Source of the DNA: Uranotaenia lowii
Taxonomy: Eukaryota; Arthropoda; Insecta; Diptera; Culicidae
Assembly (NCBI RefSeq): GCF_029784155.1
Contig: NC_073691.1
Coordinates: 48,714,490 to 48,778,489 of the forward strand
Length of the DNA stretch: 64,000 nucleotides
Direction: 5' to 3'
The position numbers and the translations under genes are program-made. Numbering within the stretch: position 1 is the stretch's first letter; each line of letters opens with the position of its first letter. Below the pieces are notes generated by a model. It did not search any database and had not been told where the DNA came from. It saw only the letters and a program-made list of their open reading frames with translations. Positions 55,020 through 64,000 of this stretch are shown here, in pieces.

Positions 55020-56280
55020 AAGTCTGTTTCACACAGAATCTGGTCGCATCTTTTAATTTATTGCAGCGCCCCTAGTTGTCACATCGCGAATCTTTTGACA
55101 GTGTTTTGATCCGGATGGTTTGTTTACTTAGTGGTGAAAATTTCATCAAGATTGAAGCAGTCAGTCAAAAGTTATCAACGATGGAACGCGTAAAGTGAGA
55201 GAAAATTCTGCACACCCACGTAGAGAAACCGATGTGGTCAGGGGTAGAGACCGCGAAATTCCTGAAATATCCAAAATCGACTGTAAATTCGGTGCTGCAA
55301 CGTTACCGGGAGACCCTTACGGTGGATCGAGCAAAACAAACCAGGCGTAAAAGTGGAATATATGACCGGAAGCTGCGAGCAAAGGTAATTCGATCAGTTC
55401 ACAAGAATCCTGGAATCTCCATGCGCGATTTGGCGAAAAAGTTCAAGACGAACCACAGTACAGCTCGACGAATTTGTTTGCGAGGAGGCTTGCGGTCGTA
55501 TCATGCCAGCAAACACCTCAACAGGACGCTGAAACAAAACCTGGTTGCCAAAACCAGGTCAAGGAAGTTGTACGAGAAAGTGTTGACCAAGTACAACGGA
55601 TGCATTTTGATGGACAATGAACCTTACGTCAAAATGGATTTTGGACAAATACTCGGTAACAAATTTTACCTTGGGTAAAGGGAATGCTGCGGGTAGATTC
55701 AAGTTTGTTTTCGCAGATAAATTTGCTCGAAAGTTGATGATTTGAAAAGGGATCTGTAGTTGTGGGAAGAAGACTAAGATATTCATCACCCGGGATACAA
55801 AGAATGGAAATGTTTACAAGGAAGAATGTCTCCAGAAGAGGGTTTTGAATGAATATTCGGTCCCACAAGGTCCGGTGAAGTTCCGGCCGGACCTGGCAAG
55901 CTGCCACTACAGCTGGGATGTCGTTAAGTGGTATATGGAGAACAAGATCGATTTTGTTAAAAAAGTATCAATCCACCAAACTGTCCGGATTTTCGTCCCA
56001 TCGAGAAATATTAGGCAATAGTTAAGGGCAAACTGAAGAAATGTGGCAGAACCATGTCCCGGTGGTAGAACCCGGTCAAATGGAAAAGTAGTGGAACAAG
56101 ATGGCGAATGATGTTACCAGCAGTACTGTGCAGAAAATGAAGGGTGGTATCACAAAAAAGTTTTTTTCCTTAAAGTGCAATAAAAACCCTATAAAATGAC
56201 ATTTCAATTTTTGTTGTACGTTATTTCTTCGCGGAGAAATGATCTATTTTATCCGACCAGATTCTATGTGAAACAGACTT
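55020..56280 (+). mobile_element. Third-lineage DD37E-type mariner transposon
   Basis: The terminal inverted repeats begin AAGTCTGTTTCACACAGAAT on the left and AAGTCTGTTTCACATAGAAT on the inverted right, about 27 bp with one mismatch. TA lies before the left end (55018-55019); the right flank is AG, so one duplication copy has mutated. About 1.26 kb. The ends differ from those of copies 1 and 2, so this is a separate family. Confidence 0.88.
55181..56199 (+). pseudogene. Third-lineage DD37E-type transposase, inactive
   Basis: ATG at 55181 (MERVK) is followed at once by TGA. The frame continues in 55232-55678 with KSTVNSVLQRYRETLTVDR and NPGISMRDLAKKFKTNHST (helix-turn-helix region) and MDNEPYVKMDFGQ, in which the usual MDDETYVK has lost its second Asp. 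After further stops come KFRPDLASCHYS with the second catalytic Asp and, after a one-base shift, INPPNCPDFRPIEKY with the Glu; allowing for the shift, the spacing is 37 residues. At least four lesions; dead copy. Confidence 0.85.
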
Positions 56281-57383
56281 AGTTAATTTAATCAATTTTT
56301 ACGTTGTACGTTGTGTATTGTGTCGTATGGTCTGGTAAGCCATTTGTTTTACAATTTATACAGATAGGAATGACATAGTTTTGTCTAGAAAAGATGAATT
56401 ACGATTTAATTCAGACACTTCGGCGATGGAGAATTCAGTTATCCTCTTAAAGCTACTTCTACAACGCCTAATAAATTTAAGAAAAAACATGGTATTCTGC
56501 ACAAAAAGTAGCCAAAAGTGGGAGGCGTCACGCAAGTTGTTCTCGCATTCATGCCTCCGTTTCTGGAAGCGGACAGGAAAGGTTTTTTTCCCTCCTACCA
56601 TCAGCTCCAGCAGCATCGATTCCAAATTTATGTGTGAGAAGTACCTGCAACAGCATGAATACCATTCAAATTTGTTATACATAAAACAGCCCAGTGGAAG
56701 TGTGTGCTTTCTGAATGTTGCACTTTAATTCGACCAGGTCCGATGCAACATCACCGTATCAGCCAACTAATAAATAATAACGGCTACGGACCAGGGAACA
56801 CAAACTAAGCACCATTTATCCGGAATCCCCCACGAGGAGGTCCGGTAGCCGCTGGATAAATTAGAGGGCCTACTTCATCGGATTGGATTTAAGAATCCAG
56901 AGTGCGTGCAACTCCCATAACGTCCCAGGCTTATGCTCTTATCCATCATCAACTGCAAAACCACACTTGAGGCTACCTATTTGAGTCCGAAAGCGTAGGA
57001 CGACGATGAGTAATTAAAGCTCCGTAAAAATTAATTACAATTAAGCTTTGGTTTTTTTGTTCCATCATATTTCAAACATTAACTCTTATGGGCAAGCGGG
57101 CTAGGAAATTGGAGCCCTGATTTTATGTTTACTTGATTCGAGCTCGTTTTACGCTTGCCTCCAATCTGATTTATGATTGCGAATCATCGCCACGATGATT
57201 GAAGAGCGAGCGAGCGTTTGTTTATGCACTTTGGGCTGCATAAAGGCTGTTATGACTACTTACTACACACTGCACTGGTTAGACGCGTTTTAAGAAGATC
57301 CAAGAAATGATAGCATACAGACAGAAGTTAAATGATCTGTTAGCTTATGGATCTCTGGTCAAATTAAGAGAATTGAATTAAGT
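56281..57383. other. Unassigned sequence
   Basis: 56360-57000 is moderately GC-rich, with overlapping frames of 108 and 115 codons on opposite strands and no recognisable domain. Nothing else is supported. Confidence 0.35.
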
Positions 57384-57900
57384 AACTAAACTAAGGTTGC
57401 CAGAATTTTTTCCACTCCCATCCGGGCCTAGCAATACCGGGCATTTTTTCACAAAAACCTGGCAAAATCCGGGCATGGATTTCAATTTTTCAAATCCAAA
57501 AACCGGGCAAAAACCGGGCAAAATTTAGGTGTTATTATATATAGAAGCAAAAAAAAAATATAAAAAAATGAAATTAAAAATTTATTAATGTAATTGCAGA
57601 CTTCCAACAACTTTTTGGAACACTTAAATATTTAAAGGTTTAAAGAAATAAATCAGCGAAATTATTTGAAACAACCGTTGAAAATTTCCAAACCGTTAAT
57701 CAACTTTGCTGAAACTTACTCAAAAATTTAGATTTTTGTTTTGTTTTTTTTTGTGAAAATGGTGAAAAAATCCGGGCAATATCCGGACTTTTTTCACGAT
57801 ATCCGGGCAACCGGGCCGGACCGGACTTCCTCAAAATTTTGCATCGAATATCCGGGCAAACCCGGATAAAACCGGGCAATCTGGCAAGCTTAAACTAAAC
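57384..57900. mobile_element. hAT-like MITE with CCGGGCAA repeats
   Basis: A perfect 8-bp duplication AACTAAAC (57384-57391 and 57893-57900) flanks a 501-bp body whose inverted ends TAAGGTTGCCAGA and TAAGCTTGCCAGA differ at one base. Inside, CCGGGCAA/CCGGGCAT motifs recur at least eight times near both ends. There is no coding frame. Confidence 0.88.
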
Positions 57901-58029
57901 CGATCATAACTCCACATTTAAGTGGAGAAAAACAGGATCTGGAGGTAGGAATCTTCAAATGTTCAATTTTGTGTAAACTGATTTAATGTACAATAATGAC
58001 AATGACAAAAATAGAAACAAATAAAAAAA

Positions 58030-60845
58030 ATGACAAAAATTTAAAAAAAAAAAAAGACTAAAATGACAAAAATGACTAAAATGACAAAAATGACAAAAAT
58101 GACAAAAATGACAAAAATGACAAAAATGACAAAAATGACAAAAATGACAAAAATGACAAAAATGACAAAAATGACAAAAATGACAAAAATGACAAAAATG
58201 ACAAAAATGACAAAAATGACAAAAATGACAAAAATGACAAAAATGACAAAAATGACAAAAATGACAAAAATGACAAAAATGACAAAAATGACAAAAATGA
58301 CAAAAATGACAAAAATGACAAAAATGACAAAAATGACAAAAATGACAAAAATGACAAAAATGACAAAAATGACAAAAATGACAAAAATGACAAAAATGAC
58401 AAAAATGACAAAAATGACAAAAATGACGAAAATGACAAAAATTACAAAAATGACCAAAATGACCAAAATGACAAAAATTACAAAGATTTTTAATCTACAA
58501 TTAAAAAACTGACAAAAATTACAAAAACGACAAAAATTACTAAAATTACAAAAATTACTAAAATTACAAAAATTACAAAAATTACAAAAATTACAAAAAT
58601 TACAAAAATTACAAAAATTACAAAAATTACAAAAATTACAAAAATTACAAAAATTACAAAAATTACAAAAATTACAAAAATTACAAAAATTACAAAAATT
58701 ACAAAAATTACAAAAATTACAAAAATTACAAAAATTACAAAAATTACAAAAATTACAAAAATTACAAAAATTACAAAAATTACAAAAATTACAAAAATTA
58801 CAAAAATTACAAAAATTACAAAAATTACAAAAATTACAAAAATTACAAAAATTACAAAAATTACAAAAATTACAAAAATTACAAAAATTACAAAAATTAC
58901 AAAAATTACAAAAATTACAAAAATTACAAAAATTACAAAAATTACAAAAATTACAAAAATTACAAAAATTACAAAAATTACAAAAATTACAAAAATTACA
59001 AAAATTACAAAAATTACAAAAATAACAAAAATTACAAAAATTACAAAAATTACAAAAATTACAAAAATTACAAAAATTACAAAAATTACAAAAATTACAA
59101 AAATTACAAAAATTACAAAAAAAACAAAAATTACAAAAATTACAAAAATTACAAAAATACAAAAATTACAAAAATTACAAAAATTACAAAAATTACAAAA
59201 ATTACAAAATTACAAAAATACAAAAATTGCAAAAATTACAAAAATGACAAAAATTACAAAAATGACAAAAATGACAAAAATGACAAAAATGACAAAAATG
59301 ACAAAAATGACAAAAATGACAAAAATGACAAAAATGACAAAAATGACAAAAATGACAAAAATGACAAAAATGACAAAAATGACAAAAATGACAAAAATGA
59401 CAAAAATGACAAAAATGACAAAAATAACAAAAATGACAAAAATGACAAAGATGACAAAAATGACAAAAATGACAAAAATGACAAAAATGACAAAAATGAC
59501 AAAAATGACAAAAATGACAAAAATGACAAAAATGACAAATATGACAAAAATGACAAAAATGACAAATATGACAAAAATGACAAAAATGACAAAAATGACA
59601 AAAATGACAAAAATGACAAAAATGACAAAAATGACAAAAATGACAAAAATGACAAAAATAACAAAAATGACAAAAATGACAAAAATGACAAAAATGACAA
59701 AACTGACAAACAAGACAAAAATTACAAAAATGACGAAAATGACGAAAATGACGAAAATGACAAAAATAACAAAAATTACAAAAATTACAAAAATTACAAA
59801 AATAACAAAAATTACAAAAATTACAAAAGTTACAAAAATTACAAAAATTACATAAATAACAAAAATAACAAATATACCAAAAATTAAAAAAAATACAAAA
59901 TTAACAAAAATTACAAGAATTACAAAAACTACAAAAATTACAAAAATTACAAAAATTACAAAAATTACAAAAATTACAAAAATTACAAAAATTACAAAAA
60001 TTACAAAAATTACAAAAATTACAAAAATTAACAAAAATTACAAAAATAACAAAAATTACAAAAATTACAAAAATTACAAAAATTACAAAAATTACAAAAA
60101 TTACAAAAATTACAAAAATTACAAAAATTACAAAAATTACAAAAATTACAAAAATTACAAAAATTACAAAAATTACAAAAATTACAAAAATTACAAAAAT
60201 TACAAAAATTACAAAAATTACAAAAATTACAAAAATTACAAAAATTACAAAAATTACAAAAATGACAAAAATTACAAAAATTACAAAAATTACAAAAATT
60301 ACAAAAATTACAAAAATTACAAAAATTACAAAAATTACAAAAATTACAAAAATTACAAAAATTACAAAAATTACAAAAATTACAAAAATTACAAAAATTA
60401 CAAAAATTACAAAAATTACAAAAATTACAAAAATTACAAAAATTACAAAAATTACAAAAATTACAAAAATTACAAAAATTACAAAAATTACAAAAATTAC
60501 AAAAATTACAAAAATTAAAAAATTTAAAAATTAAAAAATTAAAAAATTACAAAAATTACAAAAATTACAAAAATTACAAAAATTACAAAAATTACAAAAA
60601 TTACAAAAATTACAAAAATTACAAAAATTACAAAAAATTACAAAAATTACAAAAATTACAAAAATTACAAAAATTACAAAAATTACAAAAATTACAAAAA
60701 TTACAAAAATTACAAAAATTACAAAAATTACAAAAATTACAAAAATTACAAAAATAACAATTATTAAAAAACGACAAAAATGACAAAATTTACAAAAAAT
60801 TCTAAAGAAACAAAAATGCAAAAATGACAAAAATGACAAAAATTA
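58030..60845. repeat. 9-bp satellite array (ACAAAAATG / ACAAAAATT)
   Basis: About 300 tandem 9-bp units. Four blocks alternate between two unit types: ACAAAAATG-type at about 58070-58490, ACAAAAATT-type at 58510-59225, ACAAAAATG-type at 59234-59760 and ACAAAAATT-type at 59765-60770. Edges and block borders hold degenerate units and single-base indels. Because 9 is a multiple of 3, long artificial frames run through it on both strands (MTK repeats on plus; NFC, VIF and SFL repeats on minus, up to 373 codons); these are not genes. The plus strand is extremely A-rich. Confidence 0.97.
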
Positions 60846-60931
60846 TTTAAAAAAAACTTCAAAAGAAATGTTTTATTCTGAATATTTTAATTTTAAAGTT
60901 TTGTTTTGAAGGTTCAATTTTTACCGTTAAG
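60846..60931. other. Junction between the two satellites
   Basis: 86 bases of AT-rich non-repetitive sequence separate the 9-bp array from the 7-bp array; no duplication or element end was seen. Confidence 0.6.
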
Positions 60932-63411
60932 TGTTTAATGTTTAATGTTTAATGTTTAATGTTTAATGTTTAATGTTTAATGTTTAAGGTTTAATGTTTA
61001 ATGTTTAATGTTTAATGTTTAATGTTTAATGTTTAATGTTTAATGTTTAATGTTTAATGTTTAATGTTTAATGTTTAATGTTTAATGTTTAATGTTTAAT
61101 GTTTAATGTTTAATGTTTAATGTTTAATGTTTAATGTTTAATGTTTAATGTTTAATGTTTAATGTTTAATGTTTAATGTTTAATGTTTAATGTTTAATGT
61201 TTAATGTTTAATGTTTAATGTTTAATGTTTAATGTTTAATGTTTAATGTTTAATGTTTAATGTTTAATGTTTAATGTTTAATGTTTAATGTTTAATGTTT
61301 AATGTTTAATGTTTAATGTTTAATGTTTAATGTTTAATGTTTAATGTTTAATGTTTAATGTTTAATGTTTAATGTTTAATGTTTAATGTTTAATGTTTAA
61401 TGTTTAATGTTTAATGTTTAATGTTTAATGTTTAATGTTTAATGTTTAATGTTTAATGTTTAATGTTTAATGTTTAATGTTTAATGTTTAATGTTTAATG
61501 TTTAATGTTTAATGTTTAATGTTTAATGTTTAATGTTTAATGTTTAATGTTTAATGTTTAATGTTTAATGTTTAATGTTTAATGTTTAATGTTTAATGTT
61601 TAATGTTTAATGTTTAATGTTTAATGTTTAATGTTTAATGTTTAATGTTTAATGTTTAATGTTTAATGTTTAATGTTTAATGTTTAATGTTTAATGTTTA
61701 ATGTTTAATGTTTAATGTTTAATGTTTAATGTTTAATGTTTAATGTTTAATGTTTAATGTTTAATGTTTAATGTTTAATGTTTAATGTTTAATGTTTAAT
61801 GTTTAATGTTTAATGTTTAATGTTTAATGTTTAATGTTTAATGTTTAATGTTTAATGTTTAATGTTTAATGTTTAATGTTTAATGTTTAATGTTTAATGT
61901 TTAATGTTTAATGTTTAATGTTTAATGTTTAATGTTTAATGTTTAATGTTTAATGTTTAATGTTTAATGTTTAATGTTTAATGTTTAATGTTTAATGTTT
62001 AATGTTTAATGTTTAATGTTTAATGTTTAATGTTTAATGTTTAATGTTTAATGTTTAATGTTTAATGTTTAATGTTTAATGTTTAATGTTTAATGTTTAA
62101 TGTTTAATGTTTAATGTTTAATGTTTAATGTTTAATGTTTAATGTTTAATGTTTAATGTTTAATGTTTAATGTTTAATGTTTAATGTTTAATGTTTAATG
62201 TTTAATGTTTAATGTTTAATGTTTAATGTTTAATGTTTAATGTTTAATGTTTAATGTTTAATGTTTAATGTTTAATGTTTAATGTTTAATGTTTAATGTT
62301 TAATGTTTAATGTTTAATGTTTAATGTTTAATGTTTAATGTTTAATGTTTAATGTTTAATGTTTAATGTTTAATGTTTAATGTTTAATGTTTAATGTTTA
62401 ATGTTTAATGTTTAATGTTTAATGTTTAATGTTTAATGTTTAATGTTTAATGTTTAATGTTTAATGTTTAATGTTTAATGTTTAATGTTTAATGTTTAAT
62501 GTTTAATGTTTAATGTTTAATGTTTAATGTTTAATGTTTAATGTTTAATGTTTAATGTTTAATGTTTAATGTTTAATGTTTAATGTTTAATGTTTAATGT
62601 TTAATGTTTAATGTTTAATGTTTAATGTTTAATGTTTAATGTTTAATGTTTAATGTTTAATGTTTAATGTTTAATGTTTAATGTTTAATGTTTAATGTTT
62701 AATGTTTAATGTTTAATGTTTAATGTTTAATGTTTAATGTTTAATGTTTAATGTTTAATGTTTAATGTTTAATGTTTAATGTTTAATGTTTAATGTTTAA
62801 TGTTTAATGTTTAATGTTTAATGTTTAATGTTTAATGTTTAATGTTTAATGTTTAATGTTTAATGTTTAATGTTTAATGTTTAATGTTTAATGTTTAATG
62901 TTTAATGTTTAATGTTTAATGTTTAATGTTTAATGTTTAATGTTTAATGTTTAATGTTTAATGTTTAATGTTTAATGTTTAATGTTTAATGTTTAATGTT
63001 TAATGTTTAATGTTTAATGTTTAATGTTTAATGTTTAATGTTTAATGTTTAATGTTTAATGTTTAATGTTTAATGTTTAATGTTTAATGTTTAATGTTTA
63101 ATGTTTAATGTTTAATGTTTAATGTTTAATGTTTAATGTTTAATGTTTAATGTTTAATGTTTAATGTTTAATGTTTAATGTTTAATGTTTAATGTTTAAT
63201 GTTTAATGTTTAATGTTTAATGTTTAATGTTTAATGTTTAATGTTTAATGTTTAATGTTTAATGTTTAATGTTTAATGTTTAATGTTTAATGTTTAATGT
63301 TTAATGTTTAATGTTTAATGTTTAATGTTTAATGTTTAATGTTTAATGTTTAATGTTTAATGTTTAATGTTTAATGTTTAATGTTTAATGTTTAATGTTT
63401 AATGTTTAATG
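60932..63411. repeat. 7-bp satellite array (TGTTTAA)n, almost perfectly uniform
   Basis: About 354 head-to-tail 7-bp units with no change of phase from start to end. The only clear variant is one T-to-G substitution at 60988, in about the eighth unit. The array begins after CCGTTAAG and ends at GTGTCTTACA. Stop codons occur in all reading frames, so no false ORFs arise. Confidence 0.98.
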
Positions 63412-64000
63412 TGTCTTACAAGGATTTTTTTTGGTTCTTTAAAGTTAAGACGCCTAATAAATTCTCGTAAATCAGCTCTATCAATAATCTTCCATTAACA
63501 TTTATGCGAGTGGAGCGATTTCATAATTAAAACATAACCTTCGTCCCAGAATGAAGTGCATCTACGAAAGTATGTTTTCGATGCAAATGTTTGAGCGTTT
63601 TTCTTTTCTTTCCGCATATGTTATTTATTTATGTATTTACAATATGAAATTGTATCTTACGTTCTGTTTTGCCGCATCTTTCATACACTAAAGTATAATC
63701 TATTAGCGTGCCCCTGTATTTTGTACTAATAGTGTGTAAGTACGCGTTGAGTGTTGAACATCGAAGGAAAATTGTCCGGAAACTGTTGCCCTGCTTCTTA
63801 TTCAGGTGCGCCCGTGATGCAATGAATTACATTCTCCGGTGCTGATGCGTTACTTTGGCATAGGGTAGGAGACCCTGTTCTGGACATAAACGCCAATAAT
63901 TTGAGCATGAAAGCTTGATTGGCTGTCAAAAAGGAGTGACCGAACCCTAATAAATTCTTCACCAGAATTCACCCATCCTCGTATACATATCGTGCTGCTC
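63412..64000. other. Unassigned sequence after the satellites
   Basis: Unique-looking DNA of moderate AT content up to the window end; no gene, element end or repeat recognised. Confidence 0.4.

Noticed and set aside
58041..60839. Long open frames made of MTK, ITK, NFC, VIF or SFL repeats
   Set aside because: They are by-products of a 9-bp tandem repeat, whose length is a multiple of three, and exist on both strands at once. No start context, promoter or non-repetitive domain.
60932..63411. Possible telomeric repeat, given the loose likeness of TTTAATG to plant-type TTTAGGG
   Set aside because: It is internal, flanked by unique sequence, lacks the G-run needed for telomeric structure, and insect telomeres use TTAGG or retroelements.
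58030..63411. CRISPR-like array
   Set aside because: Uniform short tandem units without unique spacers in a eukaryotic transposon-rich context.

Overview
The window looks like intergenic or heterochromatin-like DNA from an insect nuclear genome, most likely a mosquito. It is AT-rich, with introns and splice sites but no bacterial gene layout. It is packed with eukaryotic transposable elements: Jockey, CR1-like and RTE-like non-LTR retrotransposons, an LTR-retrotransposon gag-pol relic, three lineages of DD37E Tc1/mariner transposons (the ITmD37E type best known from mosquitoes), hAT-like and other MITEs, and a tRNA-derived SINE family. No complete host gene was recognised. The species call is inference; the element calls rest on motifs, terminal repeats, target-site duplications and copy-to-copy comparison inside the window.

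Layout. 1-1.8 kb: AT-rich repeats and a SINE. 1.8-6.3 kb: a full-length Jockey-type element on the minus strand, with poly(A) tail and a 13-15 bp target-site duplication; its only obvious lesion is one in-frame TGA in ORF2. 7.9-10.7 kb: a short MITE and a DD37E mariner copy that carries a 1.1 kb foreign insertion. 12.8-13.2 kb: the best candidate for a host exon (minus strand, splice acceptor, stop codon, poly(A) signal). 14.2-19.4 kb: two nested terminal-inverted-repeat elements, the inner one (15.2-19.3 kb) holding a decayed multi-exon gene-like segment. 20.0-24.2 kb: a TA-flanked MITE, a truncated mariner and two RTE-like fragments in opposite orientation. 28.1-33.7 kb: an LTR-retrotransposon gag-pol relic interrupted by a CR1-like element with an intact 989-codon ORF and by a hAT-like MITE. 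33.9-35.7 kb: a long foldback MITE, a GC-richer island, and an orphan LTR end with a tRNA-Lys primer-binding site. 39.2-42.9 kb: a second copy of the 20.0 kb MITE family holding a hAT-like MITE and another MITE, beside a second DD37E mariner copy. 47.2-48.5 kb: a MITE and a SINE with a clear duplication. 52.0-56.3 kb: a decayed CR1-like RT, a second RTE-like fragment and a third mariner lineage. 57.4-57.9 kb: a hAT-like MITE with an 8-bp duplication. 58.0-63.4 kb: two adjacent satellites, a 9-bp array of about 2.8 kb and an almost perfectly uniform 7-bp array of about 2.5 kb.

How the parts work together: most of the sequence is a record of layered insertions. Autonomous-type elements (Jockey, CR1-like, mariner) supply reverse transcriptase or transposase, while SINEs and MITEs depend on such enzymes in trans. 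Only the CR1-like ORF and Jockey ORF1 remain open over their full length. The dense nested insertions on both strands would fit pericentromeric DNA or a piRNA-type locus, but that is inference only. I found no endogenous viral genes, rRNA genes, convincing tRNA genes or CRISPR arrays.
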